From positions 62,001-126,000 of the forward strand of contig JVKJ01000001.1 in assembly GCA_001054945.1 (NCBI GenBank): a stretch of 64,000 bases of DNA, written 5' to 3'. This stretch comes from Corynebacterium falsenii (GTDB taxonomy: Bacteria > Actinomycetota > Actinomycetes > Mycobacteriales > Mycobacteriaceae). The translations under genes and the position numbers were made by a program. Position 1 is the stretch's first letter, and each line of letters starts with the position of its first letter. The notes beneath the pieces were generated by a model that worked only from the letters and a program-made list of their open reading frames with translations, was not told the origin of the DNA and did no database searches. Positions 47,304 to 56,039 of this stretch are shown here, piece after piece.

Positions 47304-48995
47304 CTAAGCCATGTGCCGTGTCCTCCAGATTGCCCTTGCCACGAGCACGGCCTTGTGCGCTGCGGGAATTCGCACGCGTTCGCGAATCAATCTCTCCGCA
47401 GGGACCCGAGCGATCTTTTGGTTGAGCTCAGCGAAGATGTCATGCGCTGCAAGCACACCAGCTCTCGCACTCGGGGGAAGAAGGGGAATTCCTTCGCGCG
47501 CCGCCGCTAGTTCCCGCGCAATCTCCCCGGTCAGCTCAGTTTTCTGCGCCTCCGAAAGCGTCACCGCGGGCCGGGGGCGGGGGTCGCTGTTCTTAGGGAC
47601 GCCATTTCCGTCCGTTTGCGCTTCAGGCAGGTAGATCCTGCCCAAGTGGGATGCGTCCTCGGAAAGATCCCGAAGGAAGTTGACCCGCTGGAAAGCGCGT
47701 CCCAAGAGCATCGCCGCCTCCCGAGCCTGGACCCGCTCGTCTTCCGTCCACGGGCGACCGGTTCGGGTTGCGTCGCGGTCGAAAATGGCTGTGCACATCA
47801 GGCCGATGACTTCGGCTGAACCGTGGATGTAACTCTGAATCGACGTGTCTGAATGGCAGTCGGTGTGAATATCCGCGCGCATAGAGGAGAAGAAGTCGCG
47901 GATGTCCTGCGTGGCGAAATCATTTTCTCGTGCCGTCCATGCGAAGGCATGGAGGATCGGGTCGGAGGAAAAGCCCGTGTCCACCGCGGAGAATACTCGC
48001 TGCTCGTAGTCGTCCAGCACTTCGCCTGTTTGGGCTGCACTAAGTCCAGATCCCGCGGCGGCTCCATCCACAATCTCGTCACCGACTCGCACCATTGCAT
48101 ACAGATTGCGTACGTGGGTGCGCACCGGCTCGTGCAGCAGCCTCGCGGCCAAGCTGAAGCTGGAGGAATACGTGGAAATGACTTGCACGGCCGCCTGTTC
48201 GGAAGCCTGTTGAAATTGGCCGGCAGCCTGAGCTGAACCAGCATCCCGGGATGTGCTCTGGCCGGACGCCACGAGGCTGGTGATGGTATCCGCGACCTGC
48301 TTCGGATGCTCGATCATAACGTGGTGACCGCTCGGCATGATGACCTTGTGTTCCGCGGCGAGCTGTTCCGCCATCCGCGCTTGGCGGCGGTACCAGCTAT
48401 TTGGCAGACGGCGAATGTGCCACGCCAGCGGGCGGAGCGCTGTGACAACGGTGATGGGGGTGGCGTCCAGTCCCCTGGGGTCCTGGTGGCGCGCGATCCT
48501 GGTAAGGCGCGCGGTGGAGCGGAAGGCGGAGTTCTCGTGAACCGCGGTAGCAGCCGTGGTGAAAGCGGAATCGACCCGCCCCGTGGTGAGCTCGGACAGC
48601 TGCTGGAGGCCCCAAATTGCCGGCTTCCACAATTCCCAAAGACGATGAGGATGCAGGATGGGGGAGGGCACTTCGAGAGTGGAGGAATCCAGTAAGACGA
48701 GTCCGCGGAGGAACCCGGGGCGCTCCCGCACGATCGTGCGGGCAGCCATTTCGGCCAGGTACCCACCAAATGAGTGGGCAACGAGGACCACGCTGTCCGT
48801 ACCCGGTTTCAGGGCAGTCGAGACAATGTCCTGAACGGCCTGGTCTGCGGAGAAGGGGCGCGTGGACCCGTCCCGATGCCCAGTGGGAGTGGGGCGATCG
48901 CACGCCACCAGATCCAGCCCCTCCGGCAGCAGTTCAGATAGCTTCTGGGCATCCGCGCCGGTGCGGTCCATGCCGGGGATGAAAACAACGCGCAT
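47304..48995 (-). CDS. Fusion of alpha/beta hydrolase and phytoene/squalene synthase-like domain
   Basis: A single 563-residue frame with two enzymes. Residues 1-240 are an alpha/beta hydrolase: FIPGMDRTG, nucleophile elbow AHSFGGY with Ser75, and the late catalytic His near 224-225 in PSGHHVMIEHP. Residues about 270-545 are a trans-isoprenyl diphosphate synthase of the phytoene synthase type: STYSSSFSLAARLL, first Asp motif DEIVD (306-310), YIHGSAEVIGLM, and second Asp motif NFLRDLSED (439-447). Both active sites look complete. A linker of about 30 residues (Gln/Ala/Ser-rich) joins them. No other carotenoid genes are nearby, so the product is unknown. I do not know this fusion from a characterised protein. 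Confidence 0.88.
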   Translation of the reverse strand: MRVVFIPGMDRTGADAQKLSELLPEGLDLVACDRPTPTGHRDGSTRPFSADQAVQDIVSTALKPGTDSVVLVAHSFGGYLAEMAARTIVRERPGFLRGLVLLDSSTLEVPSPILHPHRLWELWKPAIWGLQQLSELTTGRVDSAFTTAATAVHENSAFRSTARLTRIARHQDPRGLDATPITVVTALRPLAWHIRRLPNSWYRRQARMAEQLAAEHKVIMPSGHHVMIEHPKQVADTITSLVASGQSTSRDAGSAQAAGQFQQASEQAAVQVISTYSSSFSLAARLLHEPVRTHVRNLYAMVRVGDEIVDGAAAGSGLSAAQTGEVLDDYEQRVFSAVDTGFSSDPILHAFAWTARENDFATQDIRDFFSSMRADIHTDCHSDTSIQSYIHGSAEVIGLMCTAIFDRDATRTGRPWTEDERVQAREAAMLLGRAFQRVNFLRDLSEDASHLGRIYLPEAQTDGNGVPKNSDPRPRPAVTLSEAQKTELTGEIARELAAAREGIPLLPPSARAGVLAAHDIFAELNQKIARVPAERLIRERVRIPAAHKAVLVARAIWRTRHMA

Positions 48996-49073
48996 GACTG
49001 TGAACAGTACCCGCCCGCCCCGGCGCGGCCCTAGTCCGAGCGGACTGTCCGGGGCAGCGCCTTAGCGCTGATC

Positions 49074-50729
49074 CTAGAGCTGACGAGCAACTTCGCGCAG
49101 CAGCTCCGGGGCATCATCCTTAGCCGTCTTGACCTCGATGAAGACCAGCTTGTCCTGATTGGACTCGGCCATTGACAGGGAATCCTGCAGCTCCCCGTAG
49201 GTGTTGACGGAGGCGTAGATTGTGGAATCTTCCGCGCCGCCGAAGAAGGGAAGCGCGTGCTTCCAGTTCCACTCCGGGATGTCGTTGTAGCGGGCATTCA
49301 TGCCGTGGATGGCGCGCTCAACGGTGTAACCGGAGTTGTTAACCAGCAGGATGATCGCCGGGATCTTTTCGCGAACCATCTGCCCGATTTCCTGGATCGT
49401 CAGTTGTGCGGAACCATCGCCGATCAAGAGGACCGGGCGGCGGTCGGGCTCAGCCACGCCAGCACCGACGGCAGCAGGCAGGGTGTAGCCGATGGACCCC
49501 CACATGGGCTGGCCGATGAAGGTTGCCCCCTGTGGGAAGCGCATACCGGACATGCCAAAGAAGCTGGTGCCTTGCTCTGCGAGGACGATGTCATCGGAAT
49601 CGAGGTGCTCTGCCACTTCGTTCCACAGCATGTCCTGGGTGAGTGCGTCCTCCTTGTTGTAGGAGGGCTGCTCGGCGGAATCCTCTTGGTCCTCGATCTG
49701 GGTGCCGGTGTTGCCCAGATCCTTGACCACCTCGGCCAAGATCTCCAGGGCGCGCTCCATGGACAGAGGCGTGTAGGCCTCGGGGCCCACGTGTGCCTCG
49801 TGGCGGGCAATATCAATCCACGTGGACGGATCGATATTGTTGCTGAAGCCCGCCGTGATGTTGTCCGTGAACTCCACGCCCACAGTGATCAGCGCGTCTG
49901 CCTCTTCCACGGCCTTGCGGACCGGCTCTGTGGAGGCGGCGCCGGCGTAAATACCGATGAATTCTGCCGAGGACTCATCCACCAGGGTCTTGCCCCAAGA
50001 CAGGGTGGCCACGGGAAGTCCCGTGTCTTCCAGGAACTTGTGCAGGTTCTCGGAGGCGCCGATGCGGTGTACCAGCAGGTCGGCCATCACGGTGATCTTC
50101 TTGCCAGGGAGGAAGGAGCGCAGTGCCTCCTCAAAGGCCTTCTCCGCTGCTGGCGTGGAACCGGCGTGGATCAGCTCAAGCGGCTGCTGAGGGGGAGTAG
50201 CCGGGCTGGCGGCTACGTCAGCGGCCAGGACCAGATACCCCGGCTTCTTGGCATACATCGCCGTGCGGATCACACGGTCGATCTCCCAGGTGGCCGTCGG
50301 GGTTTCCAGATCCGCGGTTGCGGCGCAGGTCTCGTTGGCCATGCGGAAGAAGTGACGGTAGTCGCCATCGCCCAGGGAGTGGTGAGTCTTCCTGCCCGAG
50401 GACTGGATTTCCTTGCTGGGTGCGCCCGCAATGTGAATCACCGGCACGGACTCCGCATAAGACCCGGCAATGGCGTTAATGGCAGACAGCTCGCCCACGC
50501 CATACGTCGTCACCAGGGCGCCGGCACCCCGCAACCGTGCGTAGCCGTCGGCAGAATATCCAGCGTTGAGCTCGTTGGACGATCCCACCCAGCGAATCTT
50601 GTCGTGATCCTCCACATGGTCGAGGAAATGCAGGTTGTAGTCTCCCGGGACGCCGAAAAGATCGGTGATTCCAATCTCCGCCAGGCGGTCGAGGAGGTAG
50701 TCGCCAATGGTGTATTCAGAATTCGACAT
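49074..50729 (-). CDS. Thiamine-diphosphate-dependent 2-oxo acid decarboxylase (indolepyruvate/pyruvate decarboxylase type)
   Basis: Non-oxidative decarboxylase of 551 residues that turns a 2-oxo acid into an aldehyde. FGVPGDYNLHFLDHV, the catalytic Glu in SSNELNAGYSADGYAR, the His pair in KTHHSLGDGDYRHFF, and the cofactor motif from LLIGDGSAQLT to NNSGYTVE are all present. ATG 50729 follows GAAAGG with good spacing. Closest in character to indolepyruvate or branched-chain oxo acid decarboxylases; substrate choice cannot be read from sequence. It is monocistronic and lies downstream of tRNA-His, from which a terminator separates it. Confidence 0.9.
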   Translation of the reverse strand: MSNSEYTIGDYLLDRLAEIGITDLFGVPGDYNLHFLDHVEDHDKIRWVGSSNELNAGYSADGYARLRGAGALVTTYGVGELSAINAIAGSYAESVPVIHIAGAPSKEIQSSGRKTHHSLGDGDYRHFFRMANETCAATADLETPTATWEIDRVIRTAMYAKKPGYLVLAADVAASPATPPQQPLELIHAGSTPAAEKAFEEALRSFLPGKKITVMADLLVHRIGASENLHKFLEDTGLPVATLSWGKTLVDESSAEFIGIYAGAASTEPVRKAVEEADALITVGVEFTDNITAGFSNNIDPSTWIDIARHEAHVGPEAYTPLSMERALEILAEVVKDLGNTGTQIEDQEDSAEQPSYNKEDALTQDMLWNEVAEHLDSDDIVLAEQGTSFFGMSGMRFPQGATFIGQPMWGSIGYTLPAAVGAGVAEPDRRPVLLIGDGSAQLTIQEIGQMVREKIPAIILLVNNSGYTVERAIHGMNARYNDIPEWNWKHALPFFGGAEDSTIYASVNTYGELQDSLSMAESNQDKLVFIEVKTAKDDAPELLREVARQL

Positions 50730-50809
50730 GATTGCCTTTCTCTGAGAAAAATTCCAGGGGGCGGAGCCCACTGGGGATGACTTAGCTCGTCCCTCGCTCA
50801 ATGCTAAAT

Positions 50810-50857
50810 AAAAAACCGCCACCGGCACGTCGACTCATCGACGGACCAGCGGCGGCA
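50810..50857 (-). terminator. Terminator after tRNA-His
   Basis: On the minus strand, a long stem with outer arms GCCGCC / GGTGGCGG and inner arms GTCGA / TCGAC is followed by TTTTTTATTTA. It separates tRNA-His from the decarboxylase gene. Confidence 0.8.
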
Positions 50858-50863
50858 ATTACT

Positions 50864-50940
50864 TGGGGTGACTGACGGGACTCGAACCCGCGACACCCAG
50901 GATCACAACCTGGTGCTCTACCAACTGAACTACAGTCACC
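50864..50940 (-). tRNA. tRNA-His (anticodon GTG)
   Basis: On the minus strand the acceptor stem GTGACTG pairs with CAGTCAC, with an extra 5' G (G-1) opposite C73, the identity mark of tRNA-His. The anticodon arm is ccaggttGTGatcctgg. CCA is encoded (50866-50864), unlike the other tRNAs here. Confidence 0.95.
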
Positions 50941-51121
50941 ATCGCAGCCTTCACAAAGCGAGTTCGACTGAGTAAAACAGTCACAACCCCGTGTGGACAG
51001 CGGAACTTATGTTAGACCACACCGACCCCGCCGCCAAAACCACCCCGATTAACGCAGGTTGACGGGGGTGGGAAGGGGACGGGCGGTGGCGTCCTCAAGG
51101 GACACAGTGCCCCCGGAGTCC

Positions 51122-51745
51122 CTAGCAGTGGCCTTCAGCGGCGCGGGAGGCTTCGGCCACGGCTTCCTCATCGGGCCCAGGGGCCGGAACGAACATGGCG
51201 CGGCGGTAGAACTCCAGCTCCTGGATGGATTCGCGAATATCGGACAGCGCGCGGTGGGACAATCCCTTTTTGGGCTGACCGTTGTACACGCGCGGGTACC
51301 AACGGCGAGCAAGCTCCTTGATGCTGGACACGTCGATCATCCGGTAGTGCAAGAAGTTGTTCAGTTCTGGCATGTACCGGGAAATGAACGCGCGGTCGGT
51401 GGCGATGGAATTCCCGGCAAGCGGCGCCACACCTGCGACGGGGACTAGCGACTTGAGGTATTCCACCACCTTCTGTTCCGCCTCGGCGACCGTGAGAGTG
51501 GCCTCTCGAATCTGCTCGGTCAAGCCCGAGTCGCGGTGCATTTTCTGCACCACCGAATCCATCTCGCCCAGTTCCTCTTCACTTGCGTGGATCACCAGAT
51601 CGATGCCCTCATCGAGCGGCACAAGCTGCGCGTCGGTGACGATGACAGCAATTTCAACCAGGACGTGTCGCTCGGGATCGAGCCCGGTCATTTCGCAATC
51701 TACCCAGACGATGCGGTCATTCTTGGCGATTTGGTTTGGGGTCAT
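51122..51745 (-). CDS. orn: Oligoribonuclease
   Basis: DEDDh-type 3'-5' exonuclease that finishes RNA decay by cutting short oligonucleotides, including pGpG. The 207 residues from ATG 51745 contain [20 protein letters not shown] (Asp and Glu ligands), [20 protein letters not shown], and the final [17 protein letters not shown] with the catalytic His and last Asp. ATG 51745 is preferred over the upstream in-frame start at 51790. Adjacent to the mycolate-reductase-like gene, as in mycobacteria (Rv2511/Rv2509). Confidence 0.95.
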   Translation of the reverse strand: MTPNQIAKNDRIVWVDCEMTGLDPERHVLVEIAVIVTDAQLVPLDEGIDLVIHASEEELGEMDSVVQKMHRDSGLTEQIREATLTVAEAEQKVVEYLKSLVPVAGVAPLAGNSIATDRAFISRYMPELNNFLHYRMIDVSSIKELARRWYPRVYNGQPKKGLSHRALSDIRESIQELEFYRRAMFVPAPGPDEEAVAEASRAAEGHC

Positions 51746-51826
51746 CGGGACTCTTTCTAGGGGGTTGGGGGAGGTAGTTGGGGACGCCACTGTGGGGGCG
51801 TTGGAGACTGATCGACGACAGCAGAG

Positions 51827-52678
51827 CTAGCTTTCCGCTGCCGCTTTCTTGGCCTGTTCCTCGGCGACCTCGTCGGCCATTTTCTTGTACAGCTTCCCCA
51901 TTACTGGAGCAGAGACCTTACGCGGGACGTAGGTGGAGAAGAAGTTCATGGCCTTGGACAGGGGGCCGGGGACTACGCGCATCTTGTTCGCGGCGAGCGC
52001 GTCCAGAGTTTCCGTGGCGCAATCCTCGTAGGTGGTCCAGACGAAGTCTGGGGTGGCCCGGTCCACGCCGGTGCGCTTTTCGTCTTCCTTGCGGGCTTCG
52101 CGGACTGGACCGGGGGCCAGCAGTGTGCACTTCACGCCGGTTGGCTTGAGCTCGTGGTGCAGAGCTTCCGTGTACGTGTTCACCATGGCCTTGGTGCCCA
52201 CGTAGGTGGCGTTGCCGGGGATGGCCATATTTCCGGCGGCGGATCCGACGTTGATGATGCCCCCCTCGCGACGCGAAATCATCCCGGGGATGACAGCGGC
52301 GGTGAGCTCAAAGAGTGCGGTTGCGTTCAATTCGAACTGCTTCCGCTCGAATCCGTAGTCCAGATCGTGGAAGTTACCGAAGGTGGCGATGCCTGCGGAA
52401 TTGACGATGATCGAAACATCCGTGGCCCGCAGCTCTTCCAACAGGTCCTGGCGTGCCATGACATCGGAAAGGTCCACGCTGCGGATCTGAACATCACGGC
52501 CGGGGAGCTGGTCAGCGATGGCTTGCATGGGAGCCACGGTGCGGGCGACGAGGATGAGGTCGTATCCGCGACGGCCCAATTCCAGGGCGATGGCTTCTCC
52601 AATTCCTGAGGAGGCGCCGGTCACAACAGCGAAGGAACCGGGGCGCGGGGCGGGGAGATGATGATCAGTCTCAGTCAT
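51827..52678 (-). CDS. cmrA: Short-chain dehydrogenase, probable mycolate reductase (CmrA-like)
   Basis: SDR enzyme of 283 residues with the cofactor loop VVTGASSGIGEAIA (residues 18-31), NSAGIATFG, catalytic Ser in NVGSAAGNMA and Tyr-x-x-x-Lys in TYVGTKAMVN. The position beside orn matches Rv2509 and the corynebacterial mycolate reductase, which reduces the 3-oxo group formed when two fatty acids condense to corynomycolate. The C-terminal amphipathic tail VPRKVSAPVMGKLYKKMADE fits membrane association. The call to CmrA rests on context and family resemblance; a general SDR is the alternative. Confidence 0.75.
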   Translation of the reverse strand: MTETDHHLPAPRPGSFAVVTGASSGIGEAIALELGRRGYDLILVARTVAPMQAIADQLPGRDVQIRSVDLSDVMARQDLLEELRATDVSIIVNSAGIATFGNFHDLDYGFERKQFELNATALFELTAAVIPGMISRREGGIINVGSAAGNMAIPGNATYVGTKAMVNTYTEALHHELKPTGVKCTLLAPGPVREARKEDEKRTGVDRATPDFVWTTYEDCATETLDALAANKMRVVPGPLSKAMNFFSTYVPRKVSAPVMGKLYKKMADEVAEEQAKKAAAES

Positions 52679-52877
52679 GCTGATAAGGCTACCGCGTGGG
52701 ATTTGTTGCCACAGTCGGAAGGGAACCTCGCCGGTTGGGGAAGGACGTGGAGAGGGACACAGTGTCGAATACGCGCTTCAGCACGAGGATCGATGACCTC
52801 AGTGGGATACCGACGAGGGTGGGAATATTTGTTGTGCGACATAGAGTTCAGAGGCAAGAACGGATAGTTTGACTGGA

Positions 52878-53666
52878 ATGAACAACCTCCATCCCAGCCA
52901 GTTTCCTGAGCCATATCCCGGGCAGCATCCCGGGGTTTTCCCTGGGCCGGCACCTGCCCCTCAGCAGTTTTCTCGGGTGCCGTGGCTCCCACCGGCTCCC
53001 TCTGGAGGGGACGCTGCATGGGGGTTTGGCGCGTTGCTCCTCCTGTACGTTGGGGCGCTCATCGGCGGGCTCATCGGAGGTGTATTGGGGCATTCGTTGT
53101 CATGGTTCACTTTTGGATCCATGGTGCTGGCACCGCTATTTGGCATAGGAGTGCTGTACCTGGGTGTGGTACGAAGGCGGCGCTGGGGATGGAAAGAACT
53201 GGGGTTTGTGCGGCCAGCGCATTCGCTATTGCACCTGGTGTGGTGGATCCCAGTCACGATCGTGTTCGGCGGGCTCGGAGCGACCATCTTAGGTTCACTC
53301 ACCGGAGTGGAACCTGCTGACAACCAGGACCCAGTAAAGTCAGCGCTCGGGATGCACTGGGCTGCAGCGGCACTGGTTTTCGTAGCTATCGCACTGGTGA
53401 TTCCGGTGTTGGAGGAAATCATCTTCCGCCGGTTGCTTCTGGATTGGCTATTGACCCGACTGCCAGTAGTCATCGCCGCGGGGATTACCATTCTCGCTTT
53501 TACTTTGGCGCACCTGTCGCCCGCGTTGTGGCTGTACATCGTGTGGGTCAGCTTCTCGCTGCTCTTGGCGCGCTTGTGGTTCCGCAGCCTGTGGGCCACC
53601 ACGATCATCCACGTTGCGAACAATTCGCTGGTGACCCTCGTGGCGCTATCGGCGCTGCTGGGCTAG
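52878..53666 (+). CDS. CPBP-family intramembrane metalloprotease
   Basis: Membrane protein of 262 residues in the CAAX-protease/bacteriocin-processing (Abi) family. A Pro-rich cytoplasmic N-terminus of about 45 residues precedes about seven hydrophobic helices. The metal and catalytic motifs are PVLEEIIFRRLLL (EExxxR), FTLAHLSP, and IIHVANNSLV. ATG 52878 is chosen over an in-frame TTG at 52869. Members process or protect against peptides, or anchor in sporulation-type pathways; the substrate is unknown. It is the last chromosomal gene before the phage-type element. Confidence 0.88.
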   Translation: MNNLHPSQFPEPYPGQHPGVFPGPAPAPQQFSRVPWLPPAPSGGDAAWGFGALLLLYVGALIGGLIGGVLGHSLSWFTFGSMVLAPLFGIGVLYLGVVRRRRWGWKELGFVRPAHSLLHLVWWIPVTIVFGGLGATILGSLTGVEPADNQDPVKSALGMHWAAAALVFVAIALVIPVLEEIIFRRLLLDWLLTRLPVVIAAGITILAFTLAHLSPALWLYIVWVSFSLLLARLWFRSLWATTIIHVANNSLVTLVALSALLG

Positions 53667-53705
53667 AACCGCACCTTTCCCCATAGATCTGCATCAATTA
53701 GTGCT

Positions 53706-53733
53706 TGGTGCCCCCGGCAGGAATCGAACCCGC
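53706..53733 (-). other. 3' fragment of a tRNA, attachment-site end of the phage-type element
   Basis: The minus strand reads the T-arm GCGGG-TTCGATT-CCTGC, then the acceptor half CGGGGGC, A and an encoded CCA. No 5' tRNA half lies next to it. The matching 5' acceptor would be GCCCCCG, as in actinobacterial tRNA-Arg(CCG). The integrase gene ends 33 bases away, so this is most likely the att copy left at one end by integration. Confidence 0.78.
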
Positions 53734-53765
53734 TGTAGGTAACAGCCTGAACAGCGCAAACAGTG

Positions 53766-54872
53766 TTATTTATCCGAACCACACGACAATCGCACGACAT
53801 CTGAGAAAGACTCTTCCATTCTCCCCGCAACGGCATCCAGGTCAGAATCGAACAGATCGGCGTAGGTTCGTAGCGTCATCGATGGATCTGCGTGCCCTAG
53901 CTGTCTTGCGACCGCCAGGACGTTCGCACCCTGGGAGACCATCAGACCGGCAGCGACGTGACGAAGCCCGTGAATCGTTACACGCGGAAAGTTGGGGTCT
54001 GCATCACGCACCCGGTTTAACGCGCCGTAGTACCACGTGTTGTGCCCTGGCACTCGTCGAAAGTCCCCATCTGAAGGGCGGGGCCAAATCAAGTCCCCAC
54101 GCGCCTTGCCCTCGCACAGCGGGGCGATCATCTGCAGGATGAACTCAGGCACCGCCACGCTTCGACGCTCATGCGTCTTCGGAGTGCCCACATGCACCTC
54201 GCTTCCAACCGTGACCGCATTACGCTCGACCATGAATCGCTTACGTAGGAAGTCGACATCCTGGACGCGCAGCGCAGCCAGCTCACCCCATCGCAGACCA
54301 ACCGTGCCCAACGTCCAGACAATCTCACGATTGCATGAGCACTCGTCCGCAAGTGCCTGCAGCTGCGACATCGTCAGATAAACATGTGCAGCCTTAGCCT
54401 TGCGTGGCAATCGAGTCCGAGCAGCTGGATTGGTCTTAATTAGCCCATCGTCCACCGCTGTCTGCAGTACCTGATAAAGACAGTTGTGTGCCTTGCGAAT
54501 CGTCGACGCTGACTTATCGATACCGGATACCCAAGACTGAATCGCACTCGGACGTATCGCCCCGATCTGCATTGAGCCCCATGCTGGCTGCACATGAACT
54601 CGCCAACTTTGGTCTACAACCCGGTAAGTGGATGGCTTTAGGTGCGTCTGCATGGAAAGCCACCTGGCCCCCACTGTATTGACAGTAGTGCGTCCATGGT
54701 TCGGGTTAATCCAGCCGCCATCGGCGATGTCAATCGTGTTTTTTGCTGCCCATCGTTCGGCGGCAGCTTTGGTGGGGAATGGCTGCTTCGTTCGCGATTT
54801 ACCGTCGGGGGAGCGGTACTGGACGCGCCAACGAGAGCCCTTCGCGGTTTTGTATTTGCGGATGGAAGCCAC
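53766..54872 (-). CDS. Phage-type tyrosine integrase
   Basis: Site-specific recombinase of 368 residues that inserts and excises the element at a tRNA 3' end. An N-terminal arm-type DNA-binding domain (GSRWRVQYRSPDGKSRTKQPF), a core-binding SAM-like domain (about residues 62-150) and the catalytic domain are all present. Catalytic residues: Arg194 (GLRWGE), Lys232, His301 and Arg304 (IHGLRH), His327 (QLGH), Tyr337 (RTYADLF). GTG 54872 follows GAGGAGG. It is homologous over its whole length to the broken integrase at 41325-42427, although the two sit at different tRNA genes. Confidence 0.95.
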   Translation of the reverse strand: MASIRKYKTAKGSRWRVQYRSPDGKSRTKQPFPTKAAAERWAAKNTIDIADGGWINPNHGRTTVNTVGARWLSMQTHLKPSTYRVVDQSWRVHVQPAWGSMQIGAIRPSAIQSWVSGIDKSASTIRKAHNCLYQVLQTAVDDGLIKTNPAARTRLPRKAKAAHVYLTMSQLQALADECSCNREIVWTLGTVGLRWGELAALRVQDVDFLRKRFMVERNAVTVGSEVHVGTPKTHERRSVAVPEFILQMIAPLCEGKARGDLIWPRPSDGDFRRVPGHNTWYYGALNRVRDADPNFPRVTIHGLRHVAAGLMVSQGANVLAVARQLGHADPSMTLRTYADLFDSDLDAVAGRMEESFSDVVRLSCGSDK

Positions 54873-54948
54873 AGATTGCCCTCCTCGGACAGTAATCTGG
54901 TAGCTGCACCAAAGGACGGTGCAGAAAATGGTGTGTCAGATATGACAT

Positions 54949-54982
54949 AGACCCCTGCTTCTGCGACTGGAGGCAGGGGTCT
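54949..54982. terminator. Hairpin upstream of the integrase gene
   Basis: A perfect 10-bp stem, agacccctgc (54949-54958) with gcaggggtct (54973-54982). It lies after the leftward unknown gene at 55003 and before the integrase gene, so it probably separates their transcripts. Confidence 0.6.
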
Positions 54983-55002
54983 TAGCAATGGTTTAATCGG
55001 CC

Positions 55003-55554
55003 TTAATACCGACGGCCATAGCGACTCTCCAGATAAGAGCGCCACTCACTATCGGAAACACTCTCCCGAAAATCTATTTCGGAGGAACGCCTTCGAATAA
55101 CGCTTTGAAGCTTCGATCCGACCCGGCCTGGATCACCAAGTGCGATGGCAGCCATCCACTTGTTGTTCTGCTTCGTTATAGCCATACGTGTATGGATTTC
55201 CCCCAGCCCGGGGAACGACAATGCCTGAGCTAGTTCTTGTCCCTTTTCAATAATGCCTCTCCAGTGTGTGGCTACATCATCGGAAAGGTAGCCCATCATC
55301 CAAGCCTTATAGAACACAGGTAGGCGGTCACCTTCGAGCTTGACGATCACGTCTGGACGAACCTGGACTATCGGCAGTCTGTTTTCATGATTCCTTGGGC
55401 GGGAATAGTCGACCATACTGCTAGTCAGCTGAGACTGCGTGGTACGTGTTTGTTCGAGCGTGTAGTGGAAGTTCCATTCATCGGTGAAGTCGAGGATCTT
55501 CTTTGCTCGTTCGTAGTATTGGGTTCGGGCTGCTTCTGGTTGCTTGGGGTCCAT
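55003..55554 (-). CDS. Unknown element protein downstream of the ImmA-type peptidase
   Basis: A 183-residue soluble protein, not recognised. It has charged N- and C-terminal ends and the segments VDYSRPRNHENRLPIVQVRP and IVKLEGDRLPVFYKAWMMGY. It starts 8 bases after the stop of the ImmA/IrrE-type gene, so the two share a message in the lysogeny block. Possible roles include helping the peptidase or altering host functions in the lysogen; neither is shown by sequence. Confidence 0.7.
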   Translation of the reverse strand: MDPKQPEAARTQYYERAKKILDFTDEWNFHYTLEQTRTTQSQLTSSMVDYSRPRNHENRLPIVQVRPDVIVKLEGDRLPVFYKAWMMGYLSDDVATHWRGIIEKGQELAQALSFPGLGEIHTRMAITKQNNKWMAAIALGDPGRVGSKLQSVIRRRSSEIDFRESVSDSEWRSYLESRYGRRY

Positions 55555-55562
55555 CGGTTTCC

Positions 55563-55937
55563 TTAGCGAATGAAGTAGGCGTGTAATAGGTCAGGTGTGA
55601 CCTCTAAATCAAAGGCCAGCGAAGCGTGGTCTTCGCCGTGCCAAGCTTGGAGGTCGTAGAGTTCGTCGGCGTGGATGAGCAGACGGGCAGCGAATCGTTC
55701 TGCACGCCGCTCTTGCAGCTCGTCCATCCAGTCCACACCGGTCGGTTCATCCCGGTAGTAGGCGTGCCCCAGCTCGTGGGCTAAGGCTGATTTGTAGTCG
55801 GCGACGGTCAGGCCGCGAAGCGTGGAGATAATCCTGCTTCGATGGACATAAAGCCCTTTAGGCCCGCGAGTGTGATGAGTCAGTGCCACGCCCAGCCGGT
55901 AGGCCAGGTCGTGCAGGTCGTGTATCAGTGTGGGCAT
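55563..55937 (-). CDS. ImmA/IrrE-type metallopeptidase
   Basis: A 124-residue predicted zinc peptidase with SALAHELGHAYYRDEP (HExxH motif) and a later Glu in RRAERFAARLLI. ImmA-type proteins of mobile elements typically cleave the element's repressor after DNA damage; the repressor candidate here is at 56664, in the same leftward block. The size is typical of the short phage version. A decayed copy lies at 42970-43190 in the older element. Confidence 0.88.
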   Translation of the reverse strand: MPTLIHDLHDLAYRLGVALTHHTRGPKGLYVHRSRIISTLRGLTVADYKSALAHELGHAYYRDEPTGVDWMDELQERRAERFAARLLIHADELYDLQAWHGEDHASLAFDLEVTPDLLHAYFIR

Positions 55938-56039
55938 AATCCCTCTTGCTGATCTAAGCGTGAAAGGTAATGTGGTGAGTACCGGCGATAAGTCCTCCAG
56001 GGGAGGACTTCCTTCCAGGCGAGGAAGGATAGCCGGGCT

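Noticed and set aside
49257-50780. A 507-codon plus-strand open frame opposite the 2-oxo acid decarboxylase
   Set aside because: The minus-strand decarboxylase has all family motifs; the plus product is a shadow.
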